DNA of 64,000 nucleotides from Ulota crispa (taxonomy: Eukaryota; Streptophyta; Bryopsida; Orthotrichales; Orthotrichaceae), in the NCBI GenBank assembly GCA_963920765.1, contig OY987248.1:19874539-19938538 (forward strand). Direction: 5' to 3'. Positions within the stretch are counted from its first letter, which is position 1, and the number at the start of each line of letters is the position of its first letter. The notes under the pieces are model-generated. The model was given only the letters and a program-made list of their open reading frames with translations. It did no database searches and was not told the DNA's origin. This document shows, piece after piece, positions 1 through 11,300 of the stretch. Made by a program: the position numbers and the translations under genes.

Positions 1-353
1 GAAAAAATATATTTTGAGTTAGGCTAAGGAAACCAAAAATATTGGCATCAATTTTAAAGTTCCAATTGTAAGCATTTGTTCACAAATAATTTTCAAAGTC
101 CAAAATCACTAAAATTGTAAAGTTGTGTGTAAGAGATACTAAAAACAATGCTTAATGGTTCTTAAAAGTGAGATGGGGCACTCAGAATTATCATGTTAGT
201 CACCCAAAATCACCACTTTGTTACCCATAACCATCACTCCGTCACCCACAACCATCACTTTGTCACCCACAACCATTTGATTTTATATTTTTCAGCCCCT
301 ATCAGAGTCAGGTGACGCCCATGGGGACATGACAGAGATGGATGTTGCTACCT
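1..353. mobile_element. TA-flanked MITE, GGTAGCAAC subfamily, cut by window edge
   Basis: The right end reads GGATGTTGCTACCT followed by TA. The sequence is closely similar along its length to 36514-36928 and, in reverse orientation, to 3020-3561. It carries short tandem units of the type CACCCACAACCATCACTTTG near 180-280. The left terminus lies outside the window. There is no coding potential. Confidence 0.7.
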
Positions 354-1525
354 TACCGTAGTCTTGATAAATATTTAAATAGTTTGAAATGTTGAGAAGC
401 TGGTATGGGGCCAATGTACAAGGAGTACATGCATTTAGTTACAAGCTAGCCAGTTGATTTTGAGAATTACCCAATTGAATTCAAAAGTTTAGGAAAAAAA
501 CCGACCATTTAAGAAGAAAAAAAGAGAATATCTTTTATTTCTTTAGGCTTAGCCGGAAGTATACTCTAGACAACCAGTTGGCCCAAGAGAATGTAGGATA
601 TTAGCCAATTAAGCTAAAAAAAAATACTCCCCGGATTGTGTATGGAGCAACTTGAATGCACTATTTGGTGTAAGGTAGACATATCCACAACGGAGCGTTC
701 AAGAAATCAGACCCTATGTACCCAAATTGTTCATTTTAGTCATTTTAGTTCTGAAATGAACAATCTAAGTACATAGTGTCCGATTTAGAACCCGCTCCAA
801 ATTGGGTGTGTCTACCTATCACACCAAGTTTTATGGAGCAAACTAGAGAGTCAAAAAGGGGTGCTATGAGCTTTAGTATTCACACTTGGAGTACTATGGA
901 GCACTAAAAATGACGTGGAGTCCACAATGGCATCTTTCAACACTCACAATTGTGGTGCGTGATAGTAAGTGTTACGGTATTGTAATAACTTACAAAAACA
1001 TAGATTTTTGAATTGTTGAGGGAGGGTTCTAGAGGTGGGAAGGAGTCACACGGTTATATTAGTTGTTAACATTGCTGTTGCTTTATGTATAACTCTAATT
1101 TGAACCTGAAACAAAAATCTTTCAAAATATTTAGTTTCAAAATCAAACTTGTGTGGATACAGACTGAGTTTTTAAAGCCCACCAGATACTAGTGTCTAGT
1201 ACTGCATTTTCCGTAGTGCTGGGTGCGAAAGGGGCTTTAGCGACCCCCAATCCAATATTGTGTGACATGTACCCAATTCTCCTAGATCTCATCTTCGTAG
1301 ATCCCAGCACCTCAACTGGTAGATACCAGAAACCCAAAACCCTAATTTTCCCCTATCAAGGCTTTCGGAGGTCGCATTGCTTCGTATCGGCAATGGAGCG
1401 GGGGACTCTCGTCACACGATCGGAGACCGCATTCCAAGAACGACGCCGAGCTTTTCGTCGCCATTGCCATTCATGACGTTCAACCTTTGAATCTTCTTTT
1501 CTCGAGAGAAAAAACCTCATCATCA
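354..1525. other. Intergenic stretch and presumed 5' leader of the first gene
   Basis: Apart from the MITE at 673-817 this stretch holds no supported gene. Short open frames on both strands near 1143-1476 overlap one another and resemble nothing I know. The composition becomes GC-richer from about 1350, consistent with promoter and 5' untranslated leader of the gene that starts at 1526. Confidence 0.4.
673..817. mobile_element. Short TA-type MITE, GGTAGACA subfamily
   Basis: It begins TA-AGGTAGACATATCC and ends GGGTGTGTCTACCT. The interior is a near-palindrome built on the pair GGAGCG/CGCTCC and a stem around TTCATTTTAG. It is the uninterrupted paralogue of the element at 21467-21965, which carries an insertion in its left arm. 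Confidence 0.7.
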
Positions 1526-3947
1526 ATGGCAGTCTCTCGAGTGCAATGTCTTCGTAGGATTCTCACACACTCTCATTCGAGAACCACCATCGCTTCGGGA
1601 ACCTCGTCGAGGTTGTTGAGCACAGACACGATCCCTGCCGAGAGATCAGATGGCGGGGGACGTAGAATCGTCGGCAAGGAATTGGCCACGATGAGACGCG
1701 AGTACGAGAAGCAGATGTCGGAGTTGCGGAAGAAGTTCGCTGCGGAGGAGGAGAGGAAGGGGAAGGAGAAGCGACAGGTGGAGGTGGTTACGCGTGAGCG
1801 CATTCTGGAGGAGAAGGAGAAGCGCTTGGAAGTGAAGAAGGCGAAATCAGAGATTCGGGCTGTCGAAGTGGCTGACGAGATGAAATCCCTCCGTTCTCGA
1901 CTCGTGAGTGCCGTCTTCATCGTTTTCTATATCTTTGCATTGCATTTACACTTGAAACGCTGCTGTAATAATAATTATGGAAAATTTCATGGATACCCCT
2001 CTGATCTTTGTGTGCTTTCTTACAGATTAACCCTTAAATGCCGAAGGCACCAAATTCTGGTGAAATTCTGGTGGTTTTTACTCTAGAATTTGGTACCTTG
2101 GGCATTTTGGGGTTAAGCTTTAAGAGAAAGATCAGAAACCTTCAAAGAATGTTCAAATTGTTACTGAACAAGTATAAAACAGTATTGTTCCGTAACTTCG
2201 TTGAGCTTTTTGTGTACTTGTCTCTTACTCCCCCTGTCTCTCTAAAAAAAAGTCCAAAAATCTTCCTTGCAAAGGATTAGCTGCGTTTTCAGTCTTTGTG
2301 TTATCGACACATGCATTCTAGAATTAATATACCATCTATCATATGTGCGCAAGCAAAATCTCCAGCTTTGATGTTGTTGTTTGGGCACCCAAATCCCATG
2401 CAAAAAATACCATATTTGTGCATGTTGCCCAGCCCCTCAATATTGACGATTTAAAGATTAGTAGCAACAATGGTACCTCATATGGGCAAGGTTAAGCTTC
2501 TTAAAAGAGGAATGCTCTCTAATTGCTTAATTTTCCCCCATGAGATCATTGAACATGGCAAATGCTTTCTGCTTAACTTGCCCCCATGAGATCATTGAAC
2601 ATGGCAAATGCTTTCTCAGCGTTTGAGATCAGCAAAAGGGAGCCTTTAGTGGTACAAGAAATGTGTCTGATTTGGAGCCTTTTTAGAGGGACAGAGGGAG
2701 TATGTTGTAATTTTCTTAATGTGAATCTTTAGAGGCTGTAATAGTTATGCTACATTTTTGTTACGTTTATAACATTTGTAGAAGGTTTGGCTTGGTACTC
2801 AGAAAATGTGGTTCAATTATTCAAGTATTAAAGTTTAGGGTTACTGAAAAACAGAGCCTTTCGTTTTCTTTCGTTCCGAATCGTATTTTTGAATTGCCCT
2901 AAACTGCGTGTTTGTTCGATTAACTCTGATTTTCTTAAACTGTAAGAACGCACACAAAGATCAGAAACCTTCAAAGCTTATTCAAATTGTCACTGTACTT
3001 GAAAACAGAGACAAGTATAGAGTAGCAACACCCGTAACTGTGACTGTCTCCGTGGGCGTGACCTACATTTGCACTCGTATCTGTTTGTTTTTGATCCCAT
3101 AATTGATGGATACAATTTTTTTTTGGTTTTGGGTGAAACAGACAAAGTAATGGTTTTGGGTGACAGATAATGGTTTTTGGGTGACAAGTGCAACGCGTTT
3201 GAATGCCAATGGGTTTGGAAATAAGTTCATTGGATGATGTTAAATAGTTTTGCAAACAAAGTAGGTGAACATACCATTCAAGTACCCCAAGCATGGTATT
3301 TTGTCATCTTTCATGACAATTATGGGTGCTTCATCTTACTATTTAAGTAACTGTTCAAGCTAGTTTTGCAAGCGTATGAGTTTTTCTAGCATCTCCTACG
3401 CACAACTATACATTTTTAGTGATTTTGGACTTTGGAATTTTTTGTGAACGAAATGCTTATAATTGGAATAATTGGAATTTTCAAACTGATGCCAATATTG
3501 TTGGTTTCCTCTTGCATACTTAAAGAGTATATTTTTTTCACGCTTACGGGTGTTGCTACCTTAAAACAGTTTTGTTCAGTAACTTTGCCGAGCGATTTGT
3601 GTACTTGTCTCTTGTGTTGTAATTTTCTTAATGTGAATCTTTAGAGATTATGTATTACTTGGCTGATTAGACGCTGACTATCACTGTGAACTTCTCCTTT
3701 TCAGGAGGAAGAGAGGAAAGCAAGGGCAGCAAGACGGCAGCTGAGAGAGAAGAGATTTCTTCGTCTGGTTGCAAAGGAAAAAGACACAGTTCGTCAGCAA
3801 AGTTCCATGTGGATTGAAGAGAAAGACCTGGAACGTCGCATTCTGGATGCTTTGGTTGATCCGTTTTACTTATCTGGTTCTTATGCATTGCCAGATAGAG
3901 ACGGTCCCGTCTCTGTTGACGATGACAGTGATGAAGATGATGAATAG
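1526..3947 (+). CDS. Probable mitochondrial coiled-coil protein, possibly mS26-like
   Basis: Two exons, 1526-1903 and 3705-3947, join in phase 0 (donor CTC|GTGAGT, acceptor TTTTCAG|GAG) to give 206 aa. The frame stays open upstream to 1487 without an ATG, so the ATG at 1526 is taken as the start. Residues 1-45 are rich in R, S and T with almost no acidic residues, like a mitochondrial presequence. Residues 50-150 are highly charged K/E/R coiled coil. Near residue 165 comes WIEEKDLERRILDALVDP, and the C-terminus is acidic (DDDSDEDDE). The motif plus preceding coil resemble the C-terminal part of mitochondrial small-subunit ribosomal protein mS26; this comparison is from memory and the assignment is tentative. 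The 1.8-kb intron contains at least three transposon-derived elements and an internal duplication. Confidence 0.75.
1979..2010. repeat. Fragment of GGGAAAATTTCATGG MITE
   Basis: GGAAAATTTCATGGATACCC matches the terminal sequence of the elements at 44065 and 50034. Only the end of the element is present, inside the intron of the first gene. Confidence 0.5.
2031..2112. mobile_element. Very short (82-bp) TTAA-flanked element in intron
   Basis: It begins CCCTTAAATGCC and ends GGGCATTTTGGGG, flanked on both sides by TTAA (2027-2030 and 2113-2116). The terminal inverted repeats continue inward as GAAGGCACC and GGTACCTTG. It is the smallest member of the TTAA-flanked family in this window. Confidence 0.65.
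2228..2700. mobile_element. Stowaway-like (Tc1/mariner-type) MITE
   Basis: Left end CTCCCCCTGTCTCTCTAAAA, right end TTTTTAGAGGGACAGAGGGAG, flanked by TA on each side. The termini match the Stowaway pattern CTCCCTCYGTCCC with TA target duplication. The corresponding site in the duplicated copy at about 3610 (GTCTCTTGTGTTGTAA) lacks the element. Confidence 0.8.
3020..3561. mobile_element. TA-flanked MITE, GGTAGCAAC subfamily, complete
   Basis: The ends GTAGCAACACCCGTAA and TTACGGGTGTTGCTAC form a perfect 16-bp inverted repeat, flanked by TA (3018-3019 and 3562-3563). The empty site is preserved at about 2170 (CAAGTATAAAACAG). Its interior is the reverse complement of the elements at 1-353 and 36514-36928. 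Confidence 0.8.
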
Positions 3948-5384
3948 GGTCGTATGCTCGGTTTCCCTTCACCTCTTGTAGTACATTGCTGCACTGAATG
4001 CAGGCTGAAATCTTCTCATCATGGTACTTCTATTCAGACCTCCCACGTTTGCCTTTCACAGAGCAGGGACGAAACGAATGATGCAACAGTCGAGATTTGT
4101 TAGAGTTAGAATGATCAAGTAGCATGTATGCTTCGACCTTATGCAGAAGGAAAGATGAAGCGAGCATGTTCAATTTTGTGCTCAATGCGGTTTCATGCTA
4201 CAGTTGTAACATGGAATCTGCGTCGCTTTATATCATGAAAAAGAGAATCCTCTGGGCAAGATTCTTCAGTTTGATTCAAGTCTTCGTCTTTAAAGTTTTA
4301 AACCCATAGAACGTACCCTACTGTTTTGTTATTAATGCAGAGAGAGCAAGATTGAAGTGCGCAGTTTTGTGAGTTCCTCTTACGGGTTATGGCGAAGAAA
4401 GCATCGTACCTGAGCTTTGGAAGCAGCGAGCTTGAGCTTGTCTGGGAGGTACCTAATTCCAATACAAGAAAACAGTGTCCAAATTGACACGTCTGAATTG
4501 ACTAACCCTGTTCGAATTGACAAAAAAACGTCCAAATTGACACGTCCGGATCTACAAAAAATGACCGAATTGACAACGTTTTCTTGTAATATAGGACTCG
4601 CAGATATCTTGCCTTGAAGCTCGTTCAATGCGATGCAATTTGCCATAAGCTAGCTAGAGAGACATGAAAGAATCTCATGATTTTAGTAGCTTGCGTATCG
4701 GGAACTAAAATTGTCGGTACATGAATTTGCAGGAGCTGAAATTAAAAGAGGCTCCTACTACTCGTAGTTTGATACTCACCGAGGTCACCACCGAGGGTCG
4801 GTGTAAGGCGAGGGCATGTTATTTTTGGGACGAAAACATGTATCATCCTCAGTTAATTTGTTCGCGTCGTTGTAATTTGAGCTGCCGTTGTAATTTGAGC
4901 TGCCGTTGTTGTAGTTTGAAGCTTCGTTGTAACTTGAACCAATCTCCTCGAGAGGCAGCCGTCGACGAGGCCGTCAAACACAGATCCTGCATCTATCAAT
5001 TGTTCAAACAACCCAAACCGATTCCCCTCTTTTATAAGATTCACAATCCAAAAAAGTAAGCAAAATTCATGTTTCTTCCCATTTAAGCTCCTTGTTGACA
5101 CTCACTCATTCATTGCCATGGGGTCTATATCTGTGCCAACATTTGATTGTATTATTTAACCATTGCTTCCCATCTTCAAGTCAGGTACCCTTATATTAGC
5201 AGAACACAGCCTTTTACCCAGATTATTGAACAAAAAGATGATACGTGTTTCTCTGACATAGTGCTCTTAGAAATCTGCACAGCAGGGATTGGGGTCGGGG
5301 TGCTGTAGTCCAATTCTCTTCAGGATTGAACCTTGTTGATTCAGAGAAGTGCCTGATAGGTCACCTTATCTGGGCCTATGGGTT
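3948..5384. other. Intergenic stretch with 3' UTR, MITE and minisatellite
   Basis: The first 300-400 bp are presumably the 3' UTR of the upstream gene. A MITE lies at 4461-4590. A short minisatellite with unit TTGTAATTTGAGCTGCCG occurs at about 4865-4935. No gene is supported, although a protein-like open frame on the minus strand spans the MITE (see findings). Confidence 0.45.
4461..4590. mobile_element. Small MITE with TACAAGAAAAC termini
   Basis: The left end AATACAAGAAAAC is mirrored by GTTTTCTTGTAAT at the right end. The interior repeats the block TCCAAATTGACACGTC and relatives several times. The TACAAGAAA core recalls CACTA-type termini, but I see no clean target duplication, so the superfamily is open. 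Confidence 0.55.
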
Positions 5385-8300
5385 TCAGGAATCTGTTTCA
5401 AAATGTTTCAAGGCACAAATCTGGTGATGTATTCTGAAGTGTTCTACGAGTGCGGCCTGTTGCCAGCACATGGTGGCCAGTAGTTTCTTCTTCAATAAAG
5501 ATGGAGAGCCTTCTTTGAGCTTTTTCCGCTGCCGGCACATATTTGCCCGCTGCGGATTGCTCAAAGACAAGGATTCAAGTCCTAGTGGCCCCAAATAGTC
5601 AGGTTGTTCCCAAGGTTGGCTAGGTTGTTCTTGTGATTGGCTACGTTGTGTCATGGTAAATAGGCCAAAAGTAGGAGGCAGAGTAAAATCTGGCAAGACA
5701 GGTTACGACCGCAGGGTTTAGGGTTTTAGCAACATACAAATATTCTCATTAACATAGGACTAACTTTTTCCCCTCTTTGCAGAAAAGGTTCACCTATTCG
5801 AACCAACGAAAATGAACTGGCGGAATAGTAGTAATGTTTGCTAAACTGGTGCGTTTCAAAGTGCTACTTTCTTTCATTCAAATTTATAGAGCTCTAAAAA
5901 CGATACGCATAGATGGGCATCTAGAAATTAAGTCAATTTCTTTGATATGATGCCTTTTAAACAAATATGACGATAATAAAATTGAAGTGTTTGTGAGCAT
6001 AGTTTTACCTGATCCTTGATCGTCTGACTTATCATCTGCCCCATCATCCGCTCCATCGCCTAGCTTACCAACTGCTCCATCGTCATCATCTTCCCCACCA
6101 TCTAACTCTTTGCAAGCGCAACTCTCATCGTTCGGGAAAACAAAGCCATGCATCTCCTCTGCTACTTTCTCTAAGATGGGAGGACTGGAACATGGAACCA
6201 GCGGGGGTGCACTTCGGGACAGCCTGCATGTCCCACCCTGAAAAGACGAAGGACATTCGACAAGTTAGAAATGCAACGAACATACTGCCGTACGGTACCT
6301 GATCCGGTCTTCAATGGTAACTCCTGCTACTAATAGCAACTCTTCCATTCATACACTTGGTTAGACTTATTAACAAAATGGTGGTGGAAGCAAGACTTGG
6401 ATAAATGGCTAAACTTCTTTGAGAAGAAATGAGATTTTCTTACAGTGTTCTGCAGCCTCCCACTTTCAAACTGCGTAAGAGATTAGTAAACAGTGATATA
6501 ATTATGATCTCAACAGATTAGGCTCTTGCACCCATAGTGGTCTCTCTGTAGCTCTATACATATCCCAAAAGTCACACTCCTACAGAATTTGAGATGCTTA
6601 AAGAGACGCAAACAGAATCCTTCAACAAAGACCTCTGGACTATAAAAGTCCTGTTGAATGGCTCGAGTAGAATGCGATTAAGGCAGAATTGTGAAGTTAC
6701 CTTGGATTTTCTTCCACGCTTTGTAAGAAACTCCGGTGCAAATGTACACTCCCGCATTTCAATCCTCTGCCTCTCCTTCCGCAGAGCTTCTACCTTCTGT
6801 TGCCTCTTCTCGGCGCCCTGAAGTATTATGTCGTACCACTGGTCACTTGTGCTGCAATGTATTAGGCACCAAATTCCCAGTCAAGATATCGTATGCATGG
6901 AATTTCGTTATATAGAAACAAACTTCACGCATGTTTAAAGAGAAACTTGCGGATTTTAGCAGCTGATGTTCGAAATGTACAGGGCAGTAGATAGAAATAA
7001 TCCTACATAATTAGATTCATAAGTACACCTCCTGAGTTCTACCAAACAAGATGTTTAACTTTGTAAAGTGAATAGACTCCTCATTACTACTTTTCATCAA
7101 GTTTCTGTCAACGCTTGCATTCTCTTTCAATGGAATCCAGTTATCTGAAGAGATACATTCACGTTGCATGCTGAAATAGGTCAGGTCTTACGAGTAGTTT
7201 CGTCTCCTTCCGGCAAGATCATTGGATAAACCATTAATCGTCGGTTCGAAGGTGTTCTTCTTGCCGTCGACATGACTAATGTGCCTCAGATTACCACGTA
7301 CTGTAGAGCCCTTATGACATTTTTCCTGCACAGGAAGGAGAAACCAGAGGATGTGGATGGTATAAACTATTAAATAGTGCCCACATTGATGCTCAATATC
7401 CTATTCAAACAAAAAAGCACCCTGCATAGTGCGCACAGGTACATACCTCAATCTCATGCATGAGCGCATGAAAGGCATCATAATTTAAGCGCTCATTGCC
7501 TTTGCCATTTTTTAGGAGCCTCTTTATATCTTGAGCTGCATCGGAGCTCACTCTCCTCACGTCGACTTTACTCAGCTGAATAAAACCATCCTGAAAAAGA
7601 GAAAAGGTAATTTTAGTCCTATTTTTGCTAAAATCGTCGATTGTCTCGAAAATGATATACACTTGCGAATATCTTTGTCCAAATGGCAAAAATTCAAAAA
7701 AATTGACACTTTTCTAGACCCGGCTAGAAGCTCAGATCTATACCAGTCCTGATTTTTAGAGCTCGTTGCACTTGAATGTCACCATTTTGGCGCTTCGAAC
7801 GTACCACTATTAGCGAATATGACCATGATTACCATTACCACAGGGATTTTAACACAAAGACCTATCTTTCAAATTCAGAAGTTTTTCAGAAGTTTTGGTA
7901 ACAATTCCTTGAACTCAATCTCTCATCCCAAACAGCCGGCTTTCTTCAAAGTAGTACTCCGTACTTCCTATTGTTGTTGACCTTTGGGGAGCTACACATC
8001 AACATTGACATGGAACGAATCGTCTATTCAGGAGCTAGAGAAATGCTTCAAACCTCACTTATTGGTTTGTGATGAAGGATAGCAACGGATCCATACCTTG
8101 TCGGTATCAAGAGCATCAAACATTTGCTTGAACGCACGCGGCTTCAAACGTGTCAAATATTTCTGAGATATGGGGGTAACATAGGTACACTTGGCTAGGT
8201 CTTTCACAATCTGCTGCTCCTTCTCTACCATAGCCTCTTTCTTGCACACACTTGTGCCTTGCATCGCGTGCAGGAAATGGCCTATAGGCAAATTCTTGGG

Positions 8301-11300
8301 ATTTCTCTGCAAGTTGTACAGAAATCCTAACTTTTCAAAACTCCATGTCGAGAAACCACTACAAAAGATATGATAAGAGTGGAGAGAACATTAGAGAGCA
8401 CATCTACCAAAAACTCGATCATGGCGTCATCCCCTCTCTAACCAGTGTTTTTAACAGGGTATACAAAGACATAAACCGCAGCTGCGGGATAGGAAAAGCT
8501 TACAGCAGTCCGCGGTTTTCGTCCAGTTTGAGGTTTGAACAGCTCGCGACCTTTATTTTTATCGCATGAAGGACCGCAGCTTTCGCCACTACTCTTCTCC
8601 ATTGCCTTCTTCTCTTGCAGTTTCTGAGGGTTAAACTGTGACAACCGATCAAACACTGATACCTCAGGCTCCTCGTCTGCCCCATTGCATCTTCTGTTGG
8701 TAACTGGTTGGAATGTCAATCTGCAACTAATCAGGAGAATAGTTAAGAATTTTCTGCCATTTGCGATGATTCTCTTGCGAACAGTAAATTACTTGCAGAC
8801 ACCACATGTGTTGGAAGATTGGCGTATTTCTGCAGTTTAGCACTTATAATACTTGTGGGTGACTATTCAGGATTCCAAGCATTCAGCACTTCAAACAAAA
8901 CCAAAAAATCTCACTAACCCTTCGGGATACCAATCAGCGTATTGTAGATGGCGCCGACGGCGGCTCTCAGAATCAAAGTAGAGTTGTTCAAACCGTGAAA
9001 TAGGACTACTAGTTGGCTCATCAGCAGAGGGGTTTATCTGTGGCATGAACGTGCACTCCGCCATTCGGGCTTCCATCACCTGTCGACACATGGATTATCC
9101 GACGTCATGAAATTTGAACAATAATTATAACAAATTAACTTTGGACAAACCGTTTTGGAAAATTCAATGGTAGTACGGAGAATCAAAAGAAGTTCATCTT
9201 TAGATAGTAATCTTCGAGGTTGTCATCGATTCTTATTATCAGACACTGTACAAAAAATTCATATTGGCCGCCTCAACTGTGTGTTATCTTTCAATAGCGA
9301 TGTGATTTATTCTATGGAGTAGTTCATAAACAGTGAACAATGTAACTATTTCATGCAACCAAACCCTGTACGTAGTAACGCCCCAGCACATTAGGAACTC
9401 ATGAGACGTCCTGCTAAGTATTCGAATAAGCAAAAATTAATACCTCAGTCCGGATCTGTTCACAACTGAATTTCTCAGAGGCAAACTTGTTCCAGACATC
9501 CCCTTTCCGCTGCAAACTCCTTGCTTTCTCGCTTCATATGCACGACTTCAAAATCAGCAACTTCAGACTTTAACGAAAGAAAATGCGCCAGATTTTCATG
9601 AAACACAATCTTTCATTTTCTTGCGCCATCTAGAATAATCTGAACCCCTAGAGGGACACAAGCCTGACACTAGCAGAAGATCACATGAGGAAGCCGATAA
9701 ACAAACAGATGTTCGCAATATAAGTTCGATACCATTGTTCAATACACAACCACCTACCATGAATCAAATACTGCAGTAATGAAATCATAGTCGCTGCCTG
9801 AAGAACGACTTGCTCTAACAATTTCTGCAAAGCTAAGTCCCGCTTAGCCAATCACCGGAACTAACAATCAGACTCAAAACAAGCATCCACTGAATGTCAG
9901 CTGGCAGTGAAGTACCTTATCCTAGGCCTTCCAGTGAAGCCAACCATCTCCTTTTCTGCATCATCCCTCTTTTTCCACTCCATTTGCTTGAGCAGCTTCT
10001 CCTTCATAATGAGCCCTTCCGTATACAGGAGTTCACCATAATTTCTGTACCTTTTAGCAATCTCCGACCGCTTTCTGTATACCCTCCACGATTTCTGAAA
10101 ATTACACAAATCAACACTCCAACAGGATTAGCATTTCGTTTGAATTTGCTAGAAAGGGAAAACAACTAACAACTTCCTGTTGTAAACGTAGGCGACCCAA
10201 GCTGCGGCTTATCTTAGTAAACTACCCACACACTGACAACAGATCAGCATTTCAACATTTCCAGTCGCTTCTATACACTAGTCTACTGTGCAGTACATAG
10301 CTTACTGAACATATAACTAGAACGAAATTTGCATAGGATGAGGTCACAAAATTAGGTAAAACAAGGTCCATATCAAGCATTGCAGTCAAAATCATGAGTT
10401 GCAATAAGTCTGGCTTTCGTAGGTAACCTTGGGACTTTTGATCCTTGACCTATCAAGCTTTTCAGTATACTGCTTGAAGCTTCTTCGCAACATTTCTTGA
10501 TAATTCGCCTTGCGGTCCAAGAAGTCACAATAGAGTCGCAAACAACCGACTTTCTGTTATCAATCAACGTTCCAAAAGATTGCATAAGAAATGGATTAGG
10601 AAACACCAGTTTCTCTCTCCGACGAAATCTGCACATAAAAAATACAAGAACCAAAAAAATAACAACTCTAAAGACAAGAATCAAGTAAAATATAATAGAA
10701 ACATCCTCAAAGCAACCAGACGTTTGTCGGTACAATTGGGTACAGTGTTGGTCGAAGTAAGACTTTACCGCAATTTCAGATAAACGGCGCCTTCTGCGTT
10801 TCGTGTTCTCGGTCCTCAATGTTCTAGATCTACTTGAATGAGTGGGGCATCTGCTTGTGTATGTGGGGCGTCTGCTTGTACAAGTGGATCTGCTTCTATG
10901 AGTGGGACATGAAAGCCGCTGAGCAAGCATGCTTCTTGTCTTCATTATTGTCTCTGCTGTTAACGTATGAACCGCGCAGGACCTCTGGTGGCATGGGACA
11001 ACTGGGGGTGCGGGATCGAAAGCCTGAAACTGGCACCCAGATTCTCCTATTGACTTCTTCTCAAGATAAGAAGCATTCTCATCAGGATAATTACCTGGAG
11101 TTGTTTGGTCAAGCCTAGCTTCAAAAGCGTCTCGCTCGTCTGAAGTGCAGAAGAGAATATTCTTGTCTTTCTTGCTGTTCATGCCAAGTAAATAAATGAA
11201 CTGGAGTGTTGCAATTCATCAAATCTATTCTTTGAAAAAACTAACTACGAACCAGCTCTTCAAGTTTTAATACTTTCTGAGTATCCAGTTAAAAGAAAGT

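Larger units (their letters stand above)
2127..3646. repeat. Intronic direct duplication, each copy holding a different MITE
   Basis: Copy A is 2127-2227 plus 2701-2734; copy B is 2956-3019 plus 3562-3646. Both run from AAAGATCAGAAACCTTCAAAG to TTCTTAATGTGAATCTTTAG. Copy A is interrupted by the Stowaway-like element, copy B by the TA-type MITE, so each copy shows the unoccupied site of the other's insertion. A stretch of about 24 bp just before copy B (2939-2962) is also present in inverted orientation at 2002-2025. Confidence 0.8.

Noticed and set aside
1143..1476. Opposed short frames at 1143-1337 (-) and 1192-1476 (+)
   Set aside because: They are mutual antisense shadows, begin in repeat-derived DNA and lack domains; the region is better read as promoter and leader of the 1526 gene.
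10373..11182. A single 269-aa protein on the minus strand
   Set aside because: It contains a hydrophobic stretch encoded by an intron polypyrimidine tract (about 10690-10630) and conflicts with splice signals and phases that join neighbouring exons, so it is treated as a read-through of exons and introns.
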